A stretch of DNA of 64,000 bases from Pontibacter flavimaris (lineage in GTDB: Bacteria > Bacteroidota > Bacteroidia > Cytophagales > Hymenobacteraceae): assembly GCF_001907195.1 (NCBI RefSeq), contig NZ_LVWA01000005.1, positions 1 through 64,000 on the forward strand. The letters are read 5' to 3'. A program made the translations under genes and the position numbers. Below are positions 1 through 7,411 of this stretch, in pieces (positions within the stretch are counted from its first letter, which is position 1; each line of letters starts with the position of its first letter). The notes under the pieces are model-generated. The model was not told the origin of the DNA, did no database searches, and worked only from the letters and a program-made list of their open reading frames with translations.

Positions 1-40
1 AAAGAGATCTCTCCCAAAGGTCGAGATGACAGTAAGGTCG

Positions 41-458
41 TAGCTATCGAACTGATACCCAGTCCTTGGGTTGAGCGCCTATGCGAGTTTTTCCGGTGAC
101 GAGCCGGAGGCGAGGCAGCCCGAGGCACGAGGGTAGGAAAAGCTCCCAGCGCGATGCTCGAGAGAGTTTACCCCGAAGGATTTCGGGGAGCCCTCTCGGG
201 CTGGAGAGCACCAAAGCAGGAAATGCAACAGTAGGCTTGTGGGAACTAGAGGATCAGCGACAGCTAGTAAGGATAGCTTGGTTCAAGTATAAGGAAGCAA
301 CGACTCGTGGAAGTATGGCCGAAGTTAAAGTATGAAAATATGGCTCACGCGAATTGCAAATCCGAAAAAGCGGAAGTATGATTAAAGTATAACTCAAGTA
401 TAAAAAGGCACAAGCGGACGCCCCGAAATGCTCCGGGACTTTCAGCTTGCGCCAGAGA
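41..458 (+). repeat. Dispersed intergenic repeat, copy 1
   Basis: This gene-free stretch (1-693) holds the first of five related copies of a long intergenic repeat. It opens with the block TAGCTATCGAACTGATACCC followed by AGTCCTTGGGTTGAGCGCC. It continues through CCCTCTCGGGCTGGAG and GGATCAGCGACAGCTAGTAAG and ends in a GCACAAGCGGACG ... CTTGCGCCAGA arm. In this copy the terminal palindrome is interrupted by a small CCCCGAAATGCTCCGGGA insert. The segment from 280 to 620 carries about a dozen AAGTATR motifs. The open frame at 81-335 has no recognisable protein and is treated as noise. Function unknown; a structured RNA or a non-autonomous mobile repeat are both possible. Confidence 0.75.
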
Positions 459-693
459 AGTATGAAGTATAGCTCAAGTATAAGTATGGCTGCCGCGGAT
501 TCGGAACAGCAAGTATAAAAAGTGTAAAAAGGCTCCGGGTGCAAAACCCTGGCAGCGAGGGAACGCGCAACAAATGCCACAATCATCCTACTAAAAACAA
601 CAAAGAAAGTATAGCCGAAGAACAAACTTCCCCCTTTGCCAAAACCACAAAAAACACTACCTTCATCAGTAAAACTAATCCTAAGCTAACCCC

Positions 694-2358
694 ATGAAAT
701 CACGCCACATACTTTTCGCCTCGGCTATGGCAGCGGCCACATTTGGCTGTAGCAGCAGCACCACCGACGGCGCAGAAACCACCACCACGGAAGCCGTTGC
801 AACGGATGAGCTGCAGCAAAAAGTGGATACCTATACTTCGGTGCGCCTCACGACTGACCTGAGCCACCTGAGCGGGAACGAGAAAAAGATGATTCCGCTG
901 CTAATCGAGGCATCGGATGTGATGAACAAACTGTTCTGGTACGAGGCCTACGGCAAAGGTGACTCCCTGCTGGCCGCGCTGGACAATGAGGCGGCCAGAA
1001 AGTATGTGCAAATCAACTACGGCCCTTGGGACCGCCTCAGCAACAACGAACCGTTTATACCTGGCGTGGGCCCGAAACCAGACGGCGCCAACTTTTACCC
1101 GGCCGATATGACAAAGGAGGAGTTTGAGCAGGCCAACCTGCCCGACAAGACCAGCCAGTATACGTTCCTGCGCCGCGATGCGGGTGGTAGCCTGATCACA
1201 GTGCCGTACCATGTGCAGTTTAAAGAGGAGGTGCAGCGCGTGGCCAGCCTGCTGCAGCAGGCCGCTGCCCTGGCCGAGGATGCCGGACTGAAAAAATATC
1301 TCACCCTGCGTGCCGAGGCCATGCTGACCGACAACTACCAGCCCTCGGATTTGGCTTGGATGGACATGAAGACGAATAAGCTGGACATCGTGATCGGCCC
1401 GATCGAGACGTATGAGGACAAGCTGTTCGGGTACAAGGCGGCCCACGAGGCCTATGTGCTGGTGAAGGATATGGAGTGGAGCGAGCGCCTCTCCAAGTAT
1501 GCGGCTTTCCTGCCGGAACTGCAGCAGGGGCTTCCGGTGCCTGCCAAGTATAAAACCGAAACCCCGGGCACCGACTCCGACCTGAACGCCTACGACGTGG
1601 TATACTACGCCGGCGACGCCAACGCGGGCAGCAAGACCATCGCCATCAACCTGCCAAACGACGAGGAGGTGCAGCTGAAGAAGGGTACGCGCCGCCTGCA
1701 GCTCAAGAACGCCATGCAAGCCAAGTTCGATAAGATCATGGAGCCGATTGCCGACGAGCTGATAGCCGAGGATCAGCAGCAGTACGTGACCTTCGACGCG
1801 TTTTTTGCCAACACCATGTTCCACGAGGTGGCGCACGGCCTGGGCATCAAGAATACCCTCAACAACAAGGGCACCGTGCGGGAGGCCCTGAAAGAGCACG
1901 CTTCTGCGCTGGAAGAAGGCAAAGCCGATATCCTGGGCCTGTACATGATCACGCAGCTGCAGGAAAAAGGAGAGGTAGAAGGCGACCTGAAGGAGTATTA
2001 TACAACCTTTCTAGCGGGCATATTCCGTTCGGTAAGATTTGGCGCAGCCAGTGCGCACGGCAAGGCCAACATGGTGCGCTTCAATTTCTTTAAGGATAAC
2101 GGCGCCTTTGAGCGCGATGAGGCCACAGGAAAGTATAAAGTAAACTACGACAAGATGCGGGAGGCGATGAACAAGCTGTCGGAGAAGATCCTGACGCTGC
2201 AGGGCAACGGCGACTACGCCGGCGTGGGCTCACTGCTGAACGAGCAGGGCCAGATCAGCCCGCAACTGCAGGCAGACCTGGACCGCCTGTCCAAGGCCAA
2301 CATCCCGGTGGATATCGTGTTTGAGCAAGGTATTGAGGTGCTGGGTCTGCAGCAATAA
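694..2358 (+). CDS. M49 (dipeptidyl peptidase III)-family lipoprotein metallopeptidase
   Basis: Predicted zinc peptidase of 554 residues, anchored as a lipoprotein. The N-terminus has a short hydrophobic signal ending at a cysteine near residue 19, followed by a Ser/Thr-rich linker. The metal site is visible: HEVAHG at residues 377-382 and EEGKAD at 407-412, whose Glu would be the third zinc ligand. Classical DPP III has HELLGH, with one extra residue between the histidines; the HEVxHGLG/EExKAD pattern matches the bacterial branch annotated as dipeptidyl-peptidase 3 family. Substrate is unknown, probably oligopeptides in the periplasm. It is transcribed alone; a GC-rich hairpin follows at 2387-2407. 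Confidence 0.85.
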   Translation: MKSRHILFASAMAAATFGCSSSTTDGAETTTTEAVATDELQQKVDTYTSVRLTTDLSHLSGNEKKMIPLLIEASDVMNKLFWYEAYGKGDSLLAALDNEAARKYVQINYGPWDRLSNNEPFIPGVGPKPDGANFYPADMTKEEFEQANLPDKTSQYTFLRRDAGGSLITVPYHVQFKEEVQRVASLLQQAAALAEDAGLKKYLTLRAEAMLTDNYQPSDLAWMDMKTNKLDIVIGPIETYEDKLFGYKAAHEAYVLVKDMEWSERLSKYAAFLPELQQGLPVPAKYKTETPGTDSDLNAYDVVYYAGDANAGSKTIAINLPNDEEVQLKKGTRRLQLKNAMQAKFDKIMEPIADELIAEDQQQYVTFDAFFANTMFHEVAHGLGIKNTLNNKGTVREALKEHASALEEGKADILGLYMITQLQEKGEVEGDLKEYYTTFLAGIFRSVRFGAASAHGKANMVRFNFFKDNGAFERDEATGKYKVNYDKMREAMNKLSEKILTLQGNGDYAGVGSLLNEQGQISPQLQADLDRLSKANIPVDIVFEQGIEVLGLQQ

Positions 2359-2386
2359 ACATCCAATTTTACGGCAAAGTATAAAG

Positions 2387-2407
2387 GGCCCGGCATCTTG
2401 CCGGGCC
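2387..2407 (+). terminator. Hairpin after the M49 peptidase gene
   Basis: An 8-bp GC stem (GGCCCGGC / GCCGGGCC) with a five-base loop lies 29 bases after the stop codon. The downstream T-run is poor (TGCTCGTTTCG), so this may be an attenuating hairpin rather than a strong intrinsic terminator. The remaining gene-free DNA to 2699 shows nothing else that I can assign. Confidence 0.45.
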
Positions 2408-2699
2408 TGCTCGTTTCGAGGCCGCAGCAATGCATTTTTGCACTTTATGGAGGCGAATTATAATGCGTGCTTTGGCTTTTCAAGAAGGCTGCCACAAAGA
2501 TTTTCGTGCAACTGGATTAAGGCAACTTATGAGGGAGTATCGTAAAGAATCTATGCGAATGAATGATATTTCTTAGCTAATGGCCGGGCTTTGACGCGAG
2601 GTTAGCGGTCGCCGGAAAATCGTAACAACTTAAAGTATAGGTTAAGAGTATGTTATTGGTGTTTAACCGATTGCAAACTAAACAGATGAAACAGCGACT

Positions 2700-2918
2700 A
2701 TGACCACGAGAAGTTTTTATGATTTTAACAGAGGCAACCCACAGGAGCGCCAGGAACAGTACAAGCATTACCCGGAATTAGCGCTATTCCATATAGCGCT
2801 CCGCGAGGAACTGGGGGAGGAAGAGTACAATGCCTTCTACCGGGCCGAGCAGGAAGCGCAGAAACGCCCGGTTAACCCCATGTCTCACCAAAGAAAGGGC
2901 AAATGGGTAACAGCTTAA
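2700..2918 (+). CDS. Small conserved-looking hypothetical protein (72 aa)
   Basis: I do not recognise this family. The 72-residue product is charged and helical-looking, with no signal peptide or membrane segment. It begins MTTRSFYDFNRGNPQERQEQ and is rich in Glu, Gln, Arg and Tyr in the middle. It is likely a small soluble cytosolic protein. It stands alone and is followed closely by a strong hairpin terminator at 2941-2976, which supports it being a real transcription unit. The ATG at 2700 is the only good start. Codon use resembles that of the neighbours. Confidence 0.6.
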   Translation: MTTRSFYDFNRGNPQERQEQYKHYPELALFHIALREELGEEEYNAFYRAEQEAQKRPVNPMSHQRKGKWVTA

Positions 2919-2940
2919 GGCAAGCCAGACACAGCATGTA

Positions 2941-2976
2941 AAAGGCGAACTGCAACAGCACAGTTCGCCTTTTTTG
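2941..2976. terminator. Bidirectional intrinsic terminator
   Basis: A 12-bp stem (AAAGGCGAACTG / CAGTTCGCCTTT, loop CAACAGCA) followed by a T-run on the plus strand and preceded by A's. It can serve both the small gene ending at 2918 and the convergent oxidoreductase gene ending at 2998. Confidence 0.85.
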
Positions 2977-2997
2977 TTCTTGGACGGTTAAGGGATT

Positions 2998-4143
2998 TTA
3001 TACCTGCTCCAGCACCAGCGCTGCACCCTCCTCACCCACCAGCGAGCCGATAGCCACCCCCATACCGCCCAGGCGCACGGCACAGCTCACCCGGTCCGTT
3101 ACCTTTTGCACTAAGGTAGTTTTGGCGTTGCCAATGCCCAGGCCCATGATGCCGCTCCAGCGGTGCTCCACCTCAAAAGGCGTGTCTGGAAGTATCACCT
3201 CGCGCAGTAGTTCTTCCAATCTGTGCTGGATCAGCGCTGTAAGCCCCAGCTCAGTCGTAGTCTCCGCCTCGAAAGCCAGGTTACGGCCACCGCCGAAGAG
3301 CACCCGGTTGCCGATGTTCCGGAAGTAATAATAGCCCTTGTCGTAGTGGAAGGTGCCCTTGAGTTTGAGGTTCCCGATAGGTTTGGTGATGAGTACCTGC
3401 GCGCGCGCCGGCTGTACCTGCAGCGTGGGCAACAGTTTTTGGGCAAAGCCATTGGTGGCCACCAGCACGGTTCGGGCTTTCAGGTATAAACCCTGCGCGG
3501 TCACGGCGATCACATCCTTTTCGTTCTCCTGTAGCGCCTGCACCTCCAGCCCGTTGAGGACCAGCACGCCCATACTTTGTACCTTCTGCGTGAGCGCCAG
3601 GATCATTTTGCCGGTGTCTATCTGGCCCTCGGCGGTGCTCAGCAGCAGGTGGCGCACGCCCTTAAAGCCAAACCGGGTGATTTTCTCATCGGCAGGCTGA
3701 AACACCTCCGGCTCCCCGATTACTGGTTGCAGCTGCCTGTTCAGGAAGGGGAGTTGCTCCACGCAAGCCTCGTACAGCTCCCCCTGCTGCGCATCGAACA
3801 GCTCGTAGCCTCCCCAGCGGTGGTAAGCGATGGTGGCGTCGCCGAGGTTCCGGCGCAGGCGCTGCAGGCCTTTCCAGCGGCGCTCCACCAGGCCAAACAC
3901 TTCTTCCAGGGAGTGGTGGCGCAGGTCGTCGAGCAACTCGGAAGGACTGCCGAAGCAGGCAAAGCCCGCATTTTTGGAACTGGCCCCGGTTGGCAGCAGG
4001 CCCCGCTCCGCCACGAGCACCTTTAGCTGTGGCTGCTGCTTTTTCAGGTGCAGGGCCGCGTTCAGGCCCACAATGCCGCTGCCGATGATGAGGACATCAA
4101 TGTCTTTAAAGTAGGTTTCCTGTTCCCAAAAGCTCAGTTGCAT
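2998..4143 (-). CDS. FAD-dependent oxidoreductase (DAO family)
   Basis: Predicted flavoprotein amine or amino-acid oxidase/dehydrogenase of 381 residues. The FAD-binding Rossmann motif GSGIVG is at residues 21-26, followed by VAERG, the acidic end of strand beta-2, and GASSKNAGF, typical of the D-amino-acid oxidase/glycine oxidase/PuuB superfamily. The C-terminal part has RWSGIMGLG and VRLGGMGVAIGSLVG, the second FAD contact region. No signal peptide, so it is cytosolic. Substrate cannot be told from sequence. The next genes upstream on the same strand (83-residue unknown and a hydrolase) are only a few bases away or overlapping, so the three probably form one operon. Confidence 0.85.
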   Translation of the reverse strand: MQLSFWEQETYFKDIDVLIIGSGIVGLNAALHLKKQQPQLKVLVAERGLLPTGASSKNAGFACFGSPSELLDDLRHHSLEEVFGLVERRWKGLQRLRRNLGDATIAYHRWGGYELFDAQQGELYEACVEQLPFLNRQLQPVIGEPEVFQPADEKITRFGFKGVRHLLLSTAEGQIDTGKMILALTQKVQSMGVLVLNGLEVQALQENEKDVIAVTAQGLYLKARTVLVATNGFAQKLLPTLQVQPARAQVLITKPIGNLKLKGTFHYDKGYYYFRNIGNRVLFGGGRNLAFEAETTTELGLTALIQHRLEELLREVILPDTPFEVEHRWSGIMGLGIGNAKTTLVQKVTDRVSCAVRLGGMGVAIGSLVGEEGAALVLEQV

Positions 4144-4146
4144 AGG

Positions 4147-4398
4147 CTAGTTGTCTGTCCGGAAGTAGGGGTGGTCATAATGGCGCGCGTCCTGCTCGTC
4201 TATCAGTTCATAACTTGTCAGCATGATCTCGCGCTCGCCGCTGTTCAGGGCTTTTACAAAAACTCCCTCCGGGGTTTCATAGATGGCGTAGTTGTGCTGC
4301 CCGAAGGGGTAGAGGTTGTTGCTGCGCAGGATCTGGGCCTGCGTGAGGTCTACCTGCTGCCCGCTGGTGGTGGTGACGGTGTATCTGCTTTTATCCAT
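4147..4398 (-). CDS. Hypothetical protein (83 aa) overlapping an upstream hydrolase
   Basis: Not recognised. The 83-residue product starts MDKSRYTVTTTSGQQVDLTQ and looks like a small all-beta cytosolic protein; it has no cysteine and no membrane segment. Its 5' end overlaps the 3' end of the upstream alpha/beta hydrolase gene by about 49 bases in a different frame. It ends three bases before the oxidoreductase gene, so the three genes are likely co-transcribed and translationally linked. The unusually long overlap means either this start or the hydrolase's extended C-terminus (ending TPSPPPAGSR) deserves checking. No in-frame later Met gives a sensible alternative. Confidence 0.6.
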   Translation of the reverse strand: MDKSRYTVTTTSGQQVDLTQAQILRSNNLYPFGQHNYAIYETPEGVFVKALNSGEREIMLTSYELIDEQDARHYDHPYFRTDN

Positions 4399-5048
4399 GT
4401 TTCTTCTAATATGCGGCTTAAGGTAGCACTTATTTCATCGGCCTGGTGCAGCACCATCAGGTGCCCTCCATGCTTTATCTTTATGATGTCGGGGCGGTCG
4501 TGGAGGGGCAGGATAAGGTCTTTGGTGCCGTGGATCTGCACCAGGCCCGGCAACACCTCCTCCTGCGGCCATGCCAGCAATTGCCCCAGCGACCAGCGCA
4601 GCACTTTTTCATCGATCTCTAGTATGGCCTCCCGCAGCAATTGCTTTTCCTGCTTCTTGTGCGCCCCAAAGAAGAAAGGCGCCACTGGGTATATACTCTG
4701 CATCAGTTTCAGGGGCATCCAGCGGTGTAAATGTGTTTTGCCCACTGCCCGGTAAATGACAGGTAAGGCATGGTGGGTAGCCAGGCTGGAGATAAGAATG
4801 GTTTTGCGTGGCTTCAGGATCTTGCTCAGCTCAATGGCCACCAAGCCGCCGTACGACATGCCCACCAGGATCGGGTCCGGGTCGTTGATCTGGTCCAGCA
4901 GCCGGAGCACGTACTCGTGCAGGGGCTCGTCGATATGCCTGGGCTCCACCCACTCCACGTACTGCTGGGGCAGGTACTCCGGCAGCTTCAGGAACTGGAA
5001 CATGCGCCAGTCGGCCCCCAGCCCGCTTATAAAGTATGCTTTGCTCAT
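4350..5048 (-). CDS. Alpha/beta hydrolase
   Basis: Predicted serine hydrolase of 232 residues without a signal peptide. The nucleophile elbow GMSYGG is around residues 63-68, the fold's acidic turn is in the HGTKDLILP segment, and the catalytic His is in IKHGGHLMVLHQ. The family is the general alpha/beta hydrolase fold (esterase or lipase-like); substrate is unknown. The last roughly 16 residues lie in the overlap with the following small gene and are proline-rich (TPSPPPAGSR), which looks like a tail added by reading through rather than part of the fold. First gene of a probable three-gene operon running towards lower coordinates. Confidence 0.8.
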   Translation of the reverse strand: MSKAYFISGLGADWRMFQFLKLPEYLPQQYVEWVEPRHIDEPLHEYVLRLLDQINDPDPILVGMSYGGLVAIELSKILKPRKTILISSLATHHALPVIYRAVGKTHLHRWMPLKLMQSIYPVAPFFFGAHKKQEKQLLREAILEIDEKVLRWSLGQLLAWPQEEVLPGLVQIHGTKDLILPLHDRPDIIKIKHGGHLMVLHQADEISATLSRILEETWIKADTPSPPPAGSR

Positions 5049-5133
5049 GGTATACTTGTACGATGAGAAAGATAGGTGTTTTTAGGGAGAAGGGGTAGCG
5101 CCGGAAGTATGAATCCGGGTTTCTTTCTCTGAT

Positions 5134-6081
5134 TTACTTAGAGCGGGCCACCTCAGCGCTTAGAAACAGCAGGGCGTCCCGCACCGTTTCCTGCGGCTGT
5201 TCCTCCATCGGGATGTGTCCTGCGCCGGGATATGTTCTCAGTTGGGCACCATGTATACTTTGCTGAAAGTGTGTGGCGTCGGTAACCGGAACCCAGGCAT
5301 CGGCCTCGCCCCAAAGTATGAGCGTGGGCACCCGTACCTTCGCCAGCTTATGCAGGTTGTCGGCATCCCGGGTGTTCATGCGCGCGATGAAGGCTTCGCG
5401 GCTGCCCTCGCGTAGCAGCATGTCGTGGCTCCGGGTGATGACCTGCTCAGTTAGCTTACTATCGTCCCCATACACTTCGCGCAGGCTTTTCTCCACTATA
5501 AAACGCGGCGTGATGTACTTCAAGGAGTGTTTCAGCAGCGGCGTCTGGGCCAGCCGGAAGGGCATGGAGATGCTTTTCTCATTGGCATTGGTTACGCCGG
5601 TGGGCGCTATGAGGATCAGCTTATGCACCCGCTCCGGGTGGTCGGCAGCGAAGTCGTAGGCAATCTGCCCGCCCAGCGAACTGCCGGCAATGTGGGCTTT
5701 CTCCAGCTGCAGGCTATCCAAGAAGTGCAGCAGAAGCCGGGAGTAGTAGTCGATGGAGTAGGTGTCGGAGGCGTTGCGGCCCGTGAGGCCGAAACCGGGC
5801 AGGTCGAGGCGCAGCACGCGGTGGTTTTTCTGCAGTTCAACCACCCAGGCATCCCAGGTGTTGAGCGAGGCGGCGGTGCCGTGCAGCAGCACGATCGGCA
5901 TGCCCTGGCCCTCGTCGCGGTAGTGCAGGTTGGCGCCTCCCAACTTTTTATACTTGGAGGCTGGGTGGCTATACTTTGCCCTCAACTCCTCGGCAGGTAT
6001 ATCGGCACGGATCATAAGCGCGCCAGCCGCCATAATCAGCAGCGCTCCGGCTACCACCATTCGTTTCGTTTTGGGTCTCAA
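5134..6081 (-). CDS. Membrane-anchored alpha/beta hydrolase
   Basis: Predicted hydrolase of 315 residues. A hydrophobic stretch at residues 8-24 (VVAGALLIMAAGALMI) should act as an uncleaved anchor or signal, placing the enzyme in the periplasm or at the inner membrane. The fold is complete: oxyanion region VLLHGTAA, nucleophile elbow GSSLGG, acid in LWGEADAWVP and His in GAGHIPMEE. This set resembles the haloalkane dehalogenase/epoxide hydrolase/proline iminopeptidase group; the reaction cannot be fixed from sequence. It is separated from the neighbouring hydrolase by about 85 bases and may be a separate transcription unit. Confidence 0.85.
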   Translation of the reverse strand: MRPKTKRMVVAGALLIMAAGALMIRADIPAEELRAKYSHPASKYKKLGGANLHYRDEGQGMPIVLLHGTAASLNTWDAWVVELQKNHRVLRLDLPGFGLTGRNASDTYSIDYYSRLLLHFLDSLQLEKAHIAGSSLGGQIAYDFAADHPERVHKLILIAPTGVTNANEKSISMPFRLAQTPLLKHSLKYITPRFIVEKSLREVYGDDSKLTEQVITRSHDMLLREGSREAFIARMNTRDADNLHKLAKVRVPTLILWGEADAWVPVTDATHFQQSIHGAQLRTYPGAGHIPMEEQPQETVRDALLFLSAEVARSK

Positions 6082-6293
6082 GATTTTACAGTTAGGTTGA
6101 GGCGTGATGCAAAGTATAAAATTATACTTTCAAAGTATAAGGAGAGCAAAATATCGGGGAGTTTTATTTAGCAGGGATGCGGCTGTTGAAGGCCAAGACA
6201 GATTATTCCTGGTTTTTATACTTCCGGAAGTATAACAAAACAAAAAGCACCGGAACAACTCCCGATGCTTTCAATTCTTTCGGGTTTCCGGCT

Positions 6294-6692
6294 TTACTTC
6301 AGATTGGTTCTGGGTTGTTTCCGCGCCTCACGGGCGTGCAGCGTATCCGATTTCCAGACAGCCGACCAGCCGCCGCCGTACACGTCTTTGATCTTGCCTT
6401 TCACAAAGCTCAAGCCCGTTACGAGGGCACCCACCAGCATGCTGTTAACCGTGGCGGTGGTATTGTCGAAGCCCAGCACCCAGGGGGCCAGCAGCAGCCA
6501 GAGGCCCACCGGCACGTTGTAAAGGCGCACCACGCGCGTGGCCTCCCACCACGAGATGATGGCGAAACTGGCGATGATCGGCCCTGCGATGTGCTCGTTG
6601 TCGGTAATGGTTTTGGCATCGCTGTAGCCAAGTATGGCCGCGGAGGCCATCAGCCAGATGCCGAGTAGTGCGTTAAGAACGTGTGCCCACAT
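6294..6692 (-). CDS. SPW repeat membrane protein
   Basis: Small integral membrane protein of 132 residues with about four hydrophobic segments. It carries the SPW-repeat signature (WLLLAPWVLGF and a related GIWLMASAAILGY), two internal copies of a Trp-Leu/Pro-Trp two-helix unit. Function of the family is unknown. The C-terminus is basic and soluble (HAREARKQPRTNLK). It is separated by 11 bases from the upstream VKOR-like gene on the same strand, so the two are almost certainly one operon; SPW and VKOR-type proteins are both small quinone- or membrane-associated families, but a shared role is only inference. Confidence 0.8.
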   Translation of the reverse strand: MWAHVLNALLGIWLMASAAILGYSDAKTITDNEHIAGPIIASFAIISWWEATRVVRLYNVPVGLWLLLAPWVLGFDNTTATVNSMLVGALVTGLSFVKGKIKDVYGGGWSAVWKSDTLHAREARKQPRTNLK

Positions 6693-6703
6693 TGTTTTAT
6701 ACT

Positions 6704-7264
6704 TTAGATAACTCTTCCCTGTACTTCCTTATACCCCCAAAAGGCTTTCCAAAGCGATACTTTCGCCTCTTTTACACGCTTCATGTACTGCAGGCTGGCC
6801 AGCATCTCGTCCATGGCCGGGCCGATCATCACCACGGAGATGAGTGCGGTAGCCAGGCAAAGGGTGCACCAGGAGTCGTAGAGCACCGGTTGCAGGATCA
6901 CGAGCAGCACGCTAACGAAGCCCAGCGGACCAACCGCCAGTCCGAAGGCAATCACGATCCAGGGCATGGTGCGCCACCTGCGGATGCCGCCGATCACGCC
7001 GGCCAGGGCATCCACCAAATAGCCAATGGCCCCCAGGGCCCCATCGGGGATAGGGAGCATCTGGGATGTCTTGGAGGTCAGGATCTTGCGGCTGCCATCG
7101 CCAAAGAACGGCTCCCAAACGGTATCGAACACTTTGAGTTGGAACAGGGCCAGGTACGTGGCAATGGCAAAGCCCACCATGGCCGCCACAACAATGGGCA
7201 TGCGCTGCCCCCACGAGGCCGGGTTGTAGCTCCACCCGGGCGGAATCGCTTCTTCTTTGCTCAT
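6704..7264 (-). CDS. VKOR-family membrane protein with only the CxxC pair
   Basis: Predicted four-helix membrane protein of 186 residues related to vitamin K epoxide reductase. The hallmark CxxC is present as WCTLC with cysteines at 133 and 136, at the membrane face that binds quinone in real VKOR. The first-loop cysteine pair that relays electrons to partner proteins is missing: the equivalent loop (about residues 52-80, ILTSKTSQMLPIPDGALG) has no cysteine. It might therefore work with a different thiol partner or not be a disulfide-forming enzyme at all. Co-directional with and 11 bases upstream of the SPW gene. Confidence 0.8.
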   Translation of the reverse strand: MSKEEAIPPGWSYNPASWGQRMPIVVAAMVGFAIATYLALFQLKVFDTVWEPFFGDGSRKILTSKTSQMLPIPDGALGAIGYLVDALAGVIGGIRRWRTMPWIVIAFGLAVGPLGFVSVLLVILQPVLYDSWCTLCLATALISVVMIGPAMDEMLASLQYMKRVKEAKVSLWKAFWGYKEVQGRVI

Positions 7265-7357
7265 ATAGCTTTTCTGTGTTATTCAGGTTCTACTACGTGA
7301 GCAGCGGCGGTGCGTTCTGTTTATACTTTGGAGAGGGGGCAGCAGCCGTTTAAGCAA

Positions 7358-7387
7358 AGAAAAAGCCTGCAGCGCTGGCTGCAGGCT
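7358..7387 (-). terminator. Intrinsic terminator of the APC permease gene
   Basis: A 10-bp GC-rich stem (AGCCTGCAGC / GCTGCAGGCT) followed on the minus strand by a run of T's, 25 bases after the stop codon of the permease. Confidence 0.85.
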
Positions 7388-7411
7388 CTCCCATACTTTG
7401 GAAGTATGAAT

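Noticed and set aside
81..335. Open frame of 84 codons in the first repeat copy
   Set aside because: It lies entirely inside the dispersed repeat, is not conserved between copies and has no protein-like composition.
901..1899. Antisense frame of 332 codons opposite the M49 peptidase
   Set aside because: Shadow of a GC-rich gene; the plus-strand gene has a signal, zinc motif and normal length.
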